Below are positions 28,552 to 42,900 of a stretch of DNA of 64,000 nt, piece by piece. Numbering within the stretch: position 1 is the first letter of the stretch; each line of letters begins with the position of its first letter. Source of the stretch: Pampus argenteus (taxonomy: Eukaryota > Chordata > Actinopteri > Scombriformes > Stromateidae); NCBI GenBank assembly GCA_036937835.1, contig CM072864.1, positions 21,065,501 through 21,129,500 on the forward strand, given 5' to 3'. A program made the position numbers and the translations under genes. The notes under the pieces are model-generated. The model did not search any database. It was not told where the DNA came from and saw only the letters and a list, made by a program, of their open reading frames with translations.

Positions 28552-29133
28552 ATAGAGACAAAGAGAATGACAATAGAGACAAAGAGAATGACAATAGAGA
28601 TAAAGAAAATAGAGATAAAGAGAATGACAATAGAGATAAAGAGATTGACAATAGAGATAAAGAGAATGACAATAGACATAACAGGAATGACAATAGAGAT
28701 AAAGACAATAGAGATAAAGAGAATGACAATAGACATAACAGGAATGACAATAGAGATAAAGACAATAGAGATAAAGAGAATGACAATAGAGACAAAGAGA
28801 ATGACCATAGAGATAAAGACAATAGAGATAAAGAGAATGACAATAGAGACAAAGAGAATGACAATAGAGACAAAGAGAATGACAATAGAGATAAAGAAAA
28901 TAGAGATAAAGAGAATGACAATAGAGATAAAGAGATTGACAATAGAGATAAAGAGAATGACAATAGACATAACAGGAATGACAATAGAGATAAAGACAAT
29001 AGAGATAAAGAGAATGACAATAGACATAACAGGAATGACAATAGAGATAAAGACAATAGAGATAAAGAGAATGACAATAGAGACAAAGAGAATGACCATA
29101 GAGATAAAGACAATAGAGATAACGGGAATTACA
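28552..29133. repeat. 291-bp tandem duplication inside family 2
   Basis: The cluster of GAGACAAAGAG monomers followed by GATAAAGAAAATAG appears twice here, with the GAAAA landmark at 28,605 and 28,896 (spacing 291). The related block at 39.0-40.0 kb has only one copy. This segment also lacks one 21-bp monomer present there, so the net length difference is 270 bp. It is therefore a recent local duplication specific to this copy. Confidence 0.8.
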
Positions 29134-29859
29134 ATAGAGATAACAGGAATGACAATAGAGACAAAGAGAATGACAATAGAGGCAAAGAGAATGACCATAG
29201 AGATAACGGGAATTACAATAGAGATAACAGGAATGACAATAGAGATAAAGAGAATGACAATAGAAATAAAGACAATAGAGATAATAAGAATGACAATAGA
29301 GATAAAGAGAATGACAATAGAGATAACAGGAATGACAATAGAGATAAAGACAACAGAGATAAAGAGAATGACAACAGAGATAAAGACAATAGAGATAATA
29401 AGAATGACAATAGAGATAAATACAATAGAGATAAAGAGAATGACAATAGAGATAACAGGAATGACAATAGAGATAAAGACAATAGAGATAAAGACAATAG
29501 AGATAATAAGAATGACAATAGAGATAAATACAATAGAGATAAAGAGAATGACAATAGACATATCAGGAATGACAATTGAGATAAAGACAATAGAGATAAA
29601 GAGAACGACGATAGAGATAAAGAGAATGACAATAGAATAAAAGAGAATGACAATAGAGATAAAGAGAATGACAATAGAGATAAAGAGAATATAGATAAAG
29701 AGAATGACAATAGAGATAACAGGAATGACAATAGAGATACAGAGAATGACAATAGACATAACAGGAATGACAATAGAGATAAAGACAATAGAGATAAAGA
29801 GAATGACAATAGAGGCAAAGAGAATGACCATAGAGATAACGGGAATTACAATAGAGATA

Positions 29860-32800
29860 ACAGGAATGACAATAGAGATAAAGAGAATGACAATAGAGAT
29901 AAAGACAATAGAGATAAAGAGAATGACAATAGAGATAAAGACAATAGAGATAAAGAGAATGACAATAGACATAACAGGAATGACAATAGAGATAAAGACA
30001 ATAGAGATAAAGAGAATGACCATAGACATAACAGGAATGACAATAGAGATAAAGACAATAGAGATAACGGGAATTACAATAGAGATAACAAGAATGACAA
30101 TAGAGATAAAGACAATAGAGATAAAGAGAATGACAATAGAGATAATAAGAATGACAATAGAGATAACGGGAATTACAATAGAGATAACAGGAATGACAAT
30201 AGAGATAAAGACAATGACAATAGAGATAAAGAGAATGACAATAGAACTAAAGACAATAGATATAAAGACAATAGAGATAAAGAGAATGACAATAGAGATA
30301 AAGAGAATGACAATAGACATAACAGGAATGACAATAGAAATAAAGACAATAGAGATAAAGAGAATGACAATAGAAATAAAGAGAATGACAATAGACATAA
30401 CAGGAATGACTATAGAGATAAAGACAATAGAGATATAGAGAATGACAATAGAGATAATACGAATGACAATAGAGATAAATACAATAAAGATAAAGAGAAT
30501 CACAATAGAGATAACAGGAATGACAATAGAGATAAAGAGAATGACAATAGAGATAAAGACAATAGAGATAATAAGAATGACAATAGAGATAAATACAATA
30601 GAGATAAAGAGAATGACAATAGAGATAACATGAATGATAATAGAGATAAAGACAATAGAGATAAAGAGAATGACAATAGAGATAAAGACAATAGAGATAA
30701 TAAGAATGACAATAGAGATAAATACAATAGAGATAAAGAGAATGACAATAGACATAACAGGAATGACAACTGAGATAAAGACAATAGAGATAAAGAGAAC
30801 GACAATAGAGATAAAGAGAATGACTATAGAATAAAAGAGAATGACAATAGAGATAAAGAGAATGACAATAGAGATAAAGACAATAGAGATAAAGAGAATG
30901 ACAATAGAAATAAAGACAATAGAGATAACAGTAATGACAATAGAGATAAAGAGAATGACAATAGACATAACAGGAATGACAATAGAGATAAAGACAATAG
31001 AGATAAAGAGAATGACCATAGACATAACAGGAATGACAATAGAGATAAAGACAATAGAGATAAAGAGAATGACAATAGACATAACAGGAATGACAATAGA
31101 GATAAAGACAATAGAGATAAAGAGAATGACCATAGACATAACAGGAATCACAATAAAGATAAAGACAATAGAGATAAAGAGAATGACAATAGACATAACA
31201 GGAATGACAATAGAGATAAAAAACAATAGAGATAAAAAGAATGACCATAGACATAACAGGAATGACAATAGAGATAAAAACAATAGAGATAAAGAGAATG
31301 ACCATAGACATAACAGGAATGACAATAGAGATAAAGACAATAGAGATAAAGAGAATGACAATAGACATAACAGGAATGACAATAAAGATAAAGACAATAG
31401 AGATAAAGAGAATGACAATAGAGATAAAGACAATAGAGATAAAGAGAATGACAATAGACATACCAGGAATGACAATAGAGATAAAGACAATAGAGATAAA
31501 GAGAATGACCATAGACATAACAGGAATGACAATAGAGATAAAGACAATAGAGATAACGGGAATTACAATAGAGATAACAAGAATGACAATAGAGATAAAG
31601 ACAATAGAGATAAAGAGAATGACAATAGAGATAATAAGAATGACAATAGAGATAACGGGAATTACAATAGAGATAACAGGAATGACAATAGAGATAAAGA
31701 CAATGACAATAGAGATAAAGAGAATGACAATAGAACTAAAGACAATAGATATAAAGACAATAGAGATAAAGAGAATGACAATAGAGATAAAGAGAATGAC
31801 AATAGACATAACAGGAATGACAATAGAAATAAAGACAATAGAGATAAAGAGAATGACAATAGAAATAAAGAGAATGACAATAGACATAACAGGAATGACA
31901 ATAGAGATAAAGACAATAGAGATATAGAGAATGACAATAGAGATAATACGAATGACAATAGAGATAAATACAATAAAGATAAAGAGAATCACAATAGAGA
32001 TAACAGGAATGACAATAGAGATAAAGAGAATGACAATAGAGATAAAGACAATAGAGATAATAAGAATGACAATAGAGATAAATACAATAGAGATAAAGAG
32101 AATGACAATAGAGATAACATGAATGACAATAGAGATAAAGACAATAGAGATAAAGAGAATGACAATAGAGATAAAGACAATAGAGATAATAAGAACGACA
32201 ATAGAGATAAATACAATAGAGATAAAGAGAATGACAATAGACATAACAGGAATGACAACTGAGATAAAGACAATAGAGATAAAGAGAACGACAATAGAGA
32301 TAAAGAGAATGACTATAGAATAAAAGAGAATGACAATAGAGATAAAGAGAATGACAATAGAGATAAAGACAATAGAGATAACAGTAATGACAATAGAGAT
32401 AAAGAGAATGACAATAGACATAACAGGAATGACAATAGAGATAAAGACAATAGAGATAAAGAGAATGACCATAGACATAACAGGAATGACAATAGAGATA
32501 AAGACAATAGAGATAAAGAGAATGAGAATAGAGATAAAGACAATAGAGATAACAGGAATGACAATAGAGATAAAGAGAATGACAATAGAGATAAAGAGAA
32601 TGACAATAGAGATAAAGACAATGACAATAGAGATAAAGAGAATGACAATAGAACTAAAGACAATAGATATAAAGACAATAGAGATAAAGAGAATGACAAT
32701 AGAGATAAAGAGAATGACAATAGACATAACAGGAATGACAATAGAAATAAAGACAATAGAGATAAAGAGAATGACAATAGAAATAAAGAGAATGACAATA

Positions 32801-35800
32801 GACATAACAGGAATGACAATAGAGATAAAGACAATAGAGATATAGAGAATGACAATAGAGATAATACGAATGACAATAGAGATAAATACAATAAAGATAA
32901 AGAGAATCACAATAGAGATAACAGGAATGACAATAGAGATAAAGAGAATGACAATAGAGATAAAGACAATAGAGATAATAAGAATGACAATAGAGATAAA
33001 TACAATAGAGATAAAGAGAATGACAATAGAGATAACATGAATGACAATAGAGATAAAGACAATAGAGATAAAGAGAATGACAATAGAGATAAAGACAATA
33101 GAGATAATAAGAATGACAATAGAGATAAATACAATAGAGATAAAGAGAATGACAATAGACATAACAGGAATGACAACTGAGATAAAGACAATAGAGATAA
33201 AGAGAACGACAATAGAGATAAAGAGAATGACTATAGAATAAAAGAGAATGACAATAGAGATAAAGACAATAGAGATAAAGAGAATGACAATAGAAATAAA
33301 GACAATAGAGATAACAGTAATGACAATAGAGATAAAGAGAATGACAATAGACATAACAGGAATGACAATAGAGATAAAGACAATAGAGATAAAGAGAATG
33401 ACCATAGACATAACATGAATGACAATAGAGATAAAGACAATAGAGATAAAGAGAATGAGAATAGAGATAAAGACAATAGAGATAACAGGAATGACAATAG
33501 AGATAAAGAGAATGACAATAGACATAACAGGAATCACAATAAAGATAAAGACAATAGAGATAAAGAGAATGACAATAGACATAACAGGAATGACAATAGA
33601 GATAAAAAACAATAGAGATAAAAAGAATGACCATAGACATAACAGGAATGACAATAGAGATAAAAACAATAGAGATAAAGAGAATGACCATAGACATAAC
33701 AGGAATGATAATAGAGATAAAGACAATAGAGATAAAGAGAATGACAATAGACATAACAGGAATGACAATAGAGATAAAGACAATAGAGATAAAGAGAATG
33801 ACAATAGAGATAAAGACAATAGAGATAAAGAGAATGACAATAGACATAACAGGAATGACAATAGAGATAAAGACAATAGAGATAAAGAGAATGACCATAG
33901 ACATAACAGGAATGACAATAGAGATAAAGACAATAGAGATAACGGGAATTACAATAGAGATAACAAGAATGACAATAGAGATAAAGACAATAGAGATAAA
34001 GAGAATGACAATAGAGATAATAAGAATGACAATAGAGATAACGGGAATTACAATAGAGATAACAGGAATGACAATAGAGATAAAGACAATGACAATAGAG
34101 ATAAAGAGAATGACAATAGAACTAAAGACAATAGATATAAAGACAATAGAGATAAAGAGAATGACAATAGAGATAAAGAGAATGACAATAGACATAACAG
34201 GAATGACAATAGAAATAAAGACAATAGAGATAAAGAGAATGACAATAGAAATAAAGAGAATGACAATAGACATAACAGGAATGACAATAGAGATAAAGAC
34301 AATAAAGATATAGAGAATGACAATAGAGATAATACGAATGACAATAGAGATAAATACAATAAAGATAAAGAGAATCACAATAGAGATAACAGGAATGACA
34401 ATAGAGATAAAGAGAATGACAATAGAGATCAAGACAATAGAGATAATAAGAATGACAATAGAGATAAATACAATAGAGATAAAGAGAATGACAATAGAGA
34501 TAACATGAATGACAATAGAGATAAAGACAATAGAGATAAAGAGAATGACAATAGAGATAAAGACAATAGAGATAATAAGAATGACAATAGAGATAAATAC
34601 AATAGAGATAAAGAGAATGACAATAGACATAACAGGAATGACAACTGAGATAAAGACAATAGAGATAAAGAGAACGACAATAGAGATAAAGAGAATGACT
34701 ATAGAATAAAAGAGAATGACAATAGAGATAAAGAGAATGACAATAGAGATAAAGACAATAGAGATAAAGAGAATGACAATAGAAATAAAGACAATAGAGA
34801 TAACAGTAATGACAATAGAGATAAAGAGAATGACAATAGACATAACAGGAATGACAATAGAGATAAAGACAATAGAGATAAAGAGAATGACCATAGACAT
34901 AACAGGAATGACAATAGAGATAAAGACAATAGAGATAAAGAGAATGAGAATAGAGATAAAGACAATAGAGATAACAGGAATGACAATAGAGATAAAGAGA
35001 ATGACAATAGAGATAAAGACAATGACAATAGAGATAAAGAGAATGACAATAGAACTAAAGACAATAGATATAAAGACAATAGAGATAAAGAGAATGACAA
35101 TAGAGATAAAGAGAATGACAATAGACATAACAGGAATGACAATAGAAATAAAGACAATAGAGATAAAGAGAATGACAATAGAAATAAAGAGAATGACAAT
35201 AGACATAACAGGAATGACAATAGAGATAAAGACAATAGAGATATAGAGAATGACAATAGAGATAATACGAATGACAATAGAGATAAATACAATAAAGATA
35301 AAGAGAATCACAATAGAGATAACAGGAATGACAATAGAGATAAAGAGAATGACAATAGAGATAAAGACAATAGAGATAATAAGAATGACAATAGAGATAA
35401 ATACAATAGAGATAAAGAGAATGACAATAGAGATAACATGAATGACAATAGAGATAAAGACAATAGAGATAAAGAGAATGACAATAGAGATAAAGACAAT
35501 AGATATAATAAGAATGACAATAGAGATAAATACAATAGAGATAAAGAGAATGACAATAGACATAACAGGAATGACAACTGAGATAAAGACAATAGAGATA
35601 AAGAGAACGACAATAGAGATAAAGAGAATGACTATAGAATAAAAGAGAATGACAATAGAGATAAAGAGAATGACAATAGAGATAAAGACAATAGAGATAA
35701 AGAGAATGACAATAGAAATAAAGACAATAGAGATAACAGTAATGACAATAGAGATAAAGAGAATGACAATAGACATAACAGGAATGACAATAGAGATAAA

Positions 35801-38800
35801 GACAATAGAGATAAAGAGAATGACCATAGACATAACATGAATGACAATAGAGATAAAGACAATAGAGATAAAGAGAATGAGAATAGAGATAAAGACAATA
35901 GAGATAACAGGAATGACAATAGAGATAAAGAGAATGACAATAGACATAACAGGAATGACAATAGAGATAAAGACATTAGAGATAAAGAGAATGACCATAG
36001 ACATAACAGGAATCACAATAAAGATAAAGACAATAGAGATAAAGAGAATGACAATAGACATAACAGGAATGACAATAGAGATAAAAAACAATAGAGATAA
36101 AAAGAATGACCATAGACATAACAGGAATGACAATAGAGATAAAAACAATAGAGATAAAGAGAATGACCATAGACATAACAGGAATGACAATAGAGATAAA
36201 GACAATAGAGATAAAGAGAATGACAATAGAGATAAAGACAATAGAAATAAAGAGAATGACAATAGAGATAAAGACAATAGAGATAAAGAGAATGACAATA
36301 GACATAACAGGAATGACAATAGAGATAAAGACAATAGAGATAAAGAGAATGGCAATAGAGATAAAGAGAATGACAATAGACATAACAGGAATGACAAGAG
36401 ATAAAGACAATAGAGACAAAGAGAATGACAATAGAGACAAAGAGAATGACAATAGAGATAAAGAAAATAGAGATAAAGAGAATGACAATAGAGATAAAGA
36501 GATTGACAATAGAGATAAAGAGAATGACAATAGACATAACAGGAATGACAATAGAGATAAAGACAATAGAGATAAAGAGAATGACAAAAGACATAACAGG
36601 AATGACAATAGAGATAAAGACAATAGAGCTAAAGAGAATTACAATAGAGATAACAGGAATGACAATAGAGATAAAGAGAATGACAATAGATACAAAGAGA
36701 ATGACCATAGAGATAAAGACAATAGAGATAACGGGAATTACAATAGAGATAACAGGAATGACAATAGAGATAAAGAGAATGACAATAGAAATAAAGACAA
36801 TAGAGATAATAAGAATGACAATAGAGATAAATACAATAGAGATAAAGAGAATGACAATAGAGATAACAGGAATGACAATAGAGATAAAGACAACAGAGAT
36901 AAAGAGAATGACAACAGAGATAAAGACAATAGAGATAATAAGAATGACAATAGAGATAAATACAATAGAGATAAAGAGAATGACAATAGAGATAACAGGA
37001 ATGACAATAGAGATAAAGACAATAGAGATAAAGACAATAGAGATAATAAGAATGACAATAGAGATAAATACAATAGAGATAAAGAGAATGACAATAGACA
37101 TATCAGGAATGACAATTGAGATAAAGACAATAGAGATAAAGAGAACGACGATAGAGATAAAGAGAATGACAATAGAATAAAAGAGAATGACAATAGAGAT
37201 AAAGAGAATGACAATAGAGATAAAGAGAATATAGATAAAGAGAATGACAATAGAGATAAAGACAATAGAGATAACAGGAATGACAATAGAGATACAGAGA
37301 ATGACAATAGACATAACAGGAATGACAATAGAGATAAAGACAATAGAGATAAAGAGAATGACCATAGACATAACAGGAATGACAATAGAGATAAAGACAA
37401 CAGAAATAAAGAGAATGACAATAGAGATAAAGACAATAGAGATAACAGGAATGACAATAGAGATAAAGAGAATGACCATAGACATAACAGGAATGACAAT
37501 AGAGATAAAGACAATAGAGATAAAGAGAATGAGAATAGAGATAAAGACAATAGAGATAACAGGAATGACAATAGAGATAAAGAGAATGACAATAGACATA
37601 ACAGGAATGACAATAGAGATAAAAACAATAGAGATAAAGAGAATGACCATAGACATAACAGGAATGACAATAGAGATAAAGACAATAGAGATAAAGAGAA
37701 TGACAATAGAGATAAAGACAATAGAGATAAAGAGAATGACAATAGAGATAAAGACAATAGAGATAAAGAGAATGACAATAGACATAACAGGAATGACAAT
37801 AGAGATAAAGACAATATAGATAAAGAGAATGGCAATAGAGATAAAGAGAATGACAATAGACATAACAGGAATGACAAGAGATAAAGACAATAGAGACAAA
37901 GAGAATGACAATAGAGACAAAGAGAATGACAATAGAGATAAAGAAAATAGAGATAAAGACAATGACAATAGACATAACAGGAATTACAATAGAGATAAAG
38001 AGAATGACAATAGAGATAAAGAGATTGACAATAGAGATAAAGAGAATGACAATAGACATAACAGGAATGACAATAGAGATAAAGACAATAGAGATAAAGA
38101 GAATGACAATAGACATAACAGGAATGACAATAGAGATAAAGACAATAGAGATAAAGAGAATGACAATAGAGACAAAGAGAATGACCATAGAGATAAAGAC
38201 AATAGAGATAACGGGAATTACAATAGAGATAACAGGAATGACAATAGAGATAAAGAGAATGACAATAGAGATAAAGAGAACGACAATAGAGACAAAGAGA
38301 ATGACCATAGAGATAAAGACAATAGAGATAACGGGAATTACAATAGAGATAACAGGAATGACAATAGAGATAAAGAGAATGACAATAGAAATAAAGACAA
38401 TAGAGATAATAAGAATGACAATAGAGATAAATACAATAGAGATAAAGAGAATGACAATAGAGATAACAGGAATGACAATAGAGATAAAGACAACAGAGAT
38501 AAAGAGAATGACAACAGAGATAAAGACAATAGAGATAATAAGAATGACAATAGAGATAAATACAATAGAGATAAAGAGAATGACAATAGAGATAACAGGA
38601 ATGACAATAGAGATAAAGACAATAGAGATAAAGACAATAGAGATAATAAGAATGACAATAGAGATAAATACAATAGAGATAAAGAGAATGACCATAGACA
38701 TAACAGGAATGACAATAGAGATAAAGACAATAGAGATAAAGAGAATGAGAATAGAGATAAAGACAATAGAGATAACAGGAATGACAATAGAGATAAAGAG

Positions 38801-38962
38801 AATGACAATAGACATAACAGGAATGACAATAGAGATAAAGACAATAGAGATAAAGAGAATGACCATAGACATAACAGGAATCACAATAAAGATAAAGACA
38901 ATAGAGATAAAGAGAATGACAATAGACATAACAGGAATGACAATAGAGATAAAAAACAATAG
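29860..38962. repeat. Large block copy C of the 6.3-15.5 kb block
   Basis: Its left half aligns with 6.3-9.7 kb at shifts of 23,563 to 23,506 bp, including the rare ATGATAATAG variant near 30,629 and GACTATAGAG near 30,408. Its right half aligns with copy B at a shift of 10,684 and then 10,726 bp, reaching the insertion marker at 38,962. A 57-bp deletion near 31.07 kb and a 42-bp insertion near 35.0 kb, both whole multiples of three, distinguish it. It contains both family 1 (to about 36.1 kb) and family 2. Confidence 0.82.
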
Positions 38963-39984
38963 AGATAAAAAGAATGACCATAGACATAACAGGAATGACA
39001 ATAGAGATAAAAACAATAGAGATAAAGAGAATGACCATAGACATAACAGGAATGACAATAGAGATAAAGACAATAGAGATAAAGAGAATGACAATAGAGA
39101 TAAAGACAATAGAGATAAAGAGAATGACAATAGAGATAAAGACAATAGAGATAAAGAGAATGACAATAGACATAACAGGAATGACAATAGAGATAAAGAC
39201 AATAGAGATAAAGAGAATGGCAATAGAGATAAAGAGAATGACAATAGACATAACAGGAATGACAAGAGATAAAGACAATAGAGACAAAGAGAATGACAAT
39301 AGAGACAAAGAGAATGACAATAGAGATAAAGAAAATAGAGATAAAGAGAATGACAATAGAGATAAAGAGATTGACAATAGAGATAAAGAGAATGACAATA
39401 GACATAACAGGAATGACAATAGAGATAAAGACAATAGAGATAAAGAGAATGACAATAGACATAACAGGAATGACAATAGAGATAAAGACAATAGAGATAA
39501 AGAGAATGACAATAGAGACAAAGAGAATGACCATAGAGATAAAGACAATAGAGATAACGGGAATTACAATAGAGATAACAGGAATGACAATAGAGACAAA
39601 GAGAATGACAATAGAGATAAAGAGAATGACAATAGAGGCAAAGAGAATGACCATAGAGATAACGGGAATTACAATAGAGATAACAGGAATGACAATAGAG
39701 ATAAAGAGAATGACAATAGAAATAAAGACAATAGAGATAATAAGAATGACAATAGAGATAAAGAGAATGACAATAGAGATAACAGGAATGACAATAGAGA
39801 TAAAGACAACAGAGATAAAGAGAATGACAACAGAGATAAAGACAATAGAGATAATAAGAATGACAATAGAGATAAATACAATAGAGATAAAGAGAATGAC
39901 AATAGAGATAACAGGAATGACAATAGAGATAAAGACAATAGAGATAAAGACAATAGAGATAATAAGAATGACAATAGAGATAAA
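38963..39984. repeat. Family-2 segment shared with 55.1-56.2 kb
   Basis: It matches 55,099-56,120 at a shift of 16,136 bp over the compared blocks, including the GAGGCAAAG monomer and the 2-base deletion at 39,272 against 55,408. The far copy carries an extra GACAAAGTGAATG change that this one lacks, so it is an earlier state or a sister copy. It has no independent features beyond satellite monomers. Confidence 0.75.
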
Positions 39985-42900
39985 TACAATAGAGATAAAG
40001 AGAATGACAATAGACATATCAGGAATGACAATTGAGATAAAGACAATAGAGATAAAGAGAACGACGATAGAGATAAAGAGAATGACAATAGAATAAAAGA
40101 GAATGACAATAGAGATAAAGAGAATGACAATAGAGATAAAGAGAATATAGATAAAGAGAATGACAATAGAGATAACAGGAATGACAATAGAGATACAGAG
40201 AATGACAATAGACATAACAGGAATGACAATAGAGATAAAGACAATAGAGATAAAGAGAATGACAATAGAGGCAAAGAGAATGACCATAGAGATAACGGGA
40301 ATTACAATAGAGATAACAGGAATGACAATAGAGATAAAGAGAATGACAATAGAGATAAAGACAATAGAGATAAAGAGAATGACAATAGAGATAAAGACAA
40401 TAGAGATAAAGAGAATGACAATAGACATAACAGGAATGACAATAGAGATAAAGACAATAGAGATAAAGAGAATGACCATAGACATAACAGGAATGACAAT
40501 AGAGATAAAGACAATAGAGATAAAGAGAATGAGAATAGAGATAAAGACAATAGAGATAACAGGAATGACAATAGAGATAAAGAGAATGACAATAGACATA
40601 ACAGGGATGACAATAGAGATAAAGACAATAGAGATAAAGAGAATGACCATAGACATAACAGGAATCACAATAAAGATAAAGACAATAGAGATAAAGAGCA
40701 TGACAATAGACATAACAGGAATGACAATAGAGATAAAAAACAATAGAGATAAAGAGAATGACCATAGACATAACAGGAATGACAATAGAGATAAAAACAA
40801 TAGAGATAAAGAGAATGACCATAGACATAACAGGAATGACAATAGAGATAAAGAAAATAGAGATAAAGAGAATGACAATAGAGATAAAGAGAATGACAAT
40901 AGAGATAAAGACAATAGAGATAAAGAGAATGACAATAGACATAACAGGAATGACAATAGAGATAAAGACAATAGAGATAAAGAGAATGACAATAGAGATA
41001 AAGACAATAGAGATAATAAGAATGACAATAGAGATAAATACAATAGAGATAAAGAGAATGACAATAGACATAACAGGAATGACAACTGAGATAAAGACAA
41101 TAGAGATAAAGAGAACGACAATAGAGATAAAGAGAATGACTATAGAATAAAAGAGAATGACAATAGAGATAAAGAGAATGACAATAGAGATAAAGACAAT
41201 AGAGATAAAGAGAATGACAATAGAAATAAAGACAATAGAGATAACAGTAATGACAATAGAGATAAAGAGAATGACAATAGACATAACAGGAATGACAATA
41301 GAGATAAAGACAATAGAGATAAAGAGAATGACCATAGACATAACAGGAATGACAATAGAGATAAAGACAATAGAGATAAAGAGAATGAGAATAGAGATAA
41401 AGACAATAGAGATAACAGGAATGACAATAGAGATAAAGAGAATGACAATAGACATAACAGGAATGACAATAGAGATAAAGACAATAGAGATAAAGAGAAT
41501 GACCATAGACATAACAGGAATCACAATAAAGATAAAGACAATAGAGATAAAGAGAATGACAATAGACATAACAGGAATGACAATAGAGATAAAAAACAAT
41601 AGAGATAAAAAGAATGACCATAGACATAACAGGAATGACAATAGAGATAAAAACAATAGAGATAAAGAGAATGACCATAGACATAACAGGAATGACAATA
41701 GAGATAAAGACAATAGAGATAAAGAGAATGACAATAGAGATAAAGACAATAGAAATAAAGAGAATGACAATAGAGATAAAGACAATAGAGATAAAGAGAA
41801 TGACAATAGACATAACAGGAATGACAAGAGATAAAGACAATAGAGACAAAGAGAATGACAATAGAGACAAAGAGAATGACAATAGAGATAAAGAAAATAG
41901 AGATAAAGAGAATGACAATAGAGATAAAGAGATTGACAATAGAGATAAAGAGAATGACAATAGACATAACAGGAATGACAATAGAGATAAAGACAATAGA
42001 GATAAAGAGAATGACAATAGACATAACAGGAATGACAATAGAGATAAAGACAATAGAGCTAAAGAGAATTACAATAGAGATAACAGGAATGACAATAGAG
42101 ATAAAGAGAATGACAATAGAGATAAAGAGAATGACAATAGAGACAAAGAGAATGACCATAGAGATAAAGACAATAGAGATAACGGGAATTACAATAGAGA
42201 TAACAGGAATGACAATAGAGATAAAGAGAATGACAATAGAAATAAAGACAATAGAGATAATAAGAATGACAATAGAGATAAATACAATAGAGATAAAGAG
42301 AATGACAATAGAGATAACAGGAATGACAATAGAGATAAAGACAACAGAGATAAAGAGAATGACAACAGAGATAAAGACAATAGAGATAATAAGAATGACA
42401 ATAGAGATAAATACAATAGAGATAAAGAGAATGACAATAGAGATAACAGGAATGACAATAGAGATAAAGACAATAGAGATAAAGACAATAGAGATAATAA
42501 GAATGACAATAGAGATAAATACAATAGAGATAAAGAGAATGACAATAGACATATCAGGAATGACAATTGAGATAAAGACAATAGAGATAAAGAGAACGAC
42601 GATAGAGATAAAGAGAATGACAATAGAATAAAAGAGAATGACAATAGAGATAAAGAGAATGACAATAGAGATAAAGAGAATATAGATAAAGAGAATGACA
42701 ATAGAGATAAAGACAATAGAGATAACAGGAATGACAATAGAGATACAGAGAATGACAATAGACATAACAGGAATGACAATAGAGATAAAGACAATAGAGA
42801 TAAAGAGAATGACCATAGACATAACAGGAATGACAATAGAGATAAAGACAATAGAGATAAAGAGAATGACAATAGAGATAAAGACAATAGAGATAAAGAG

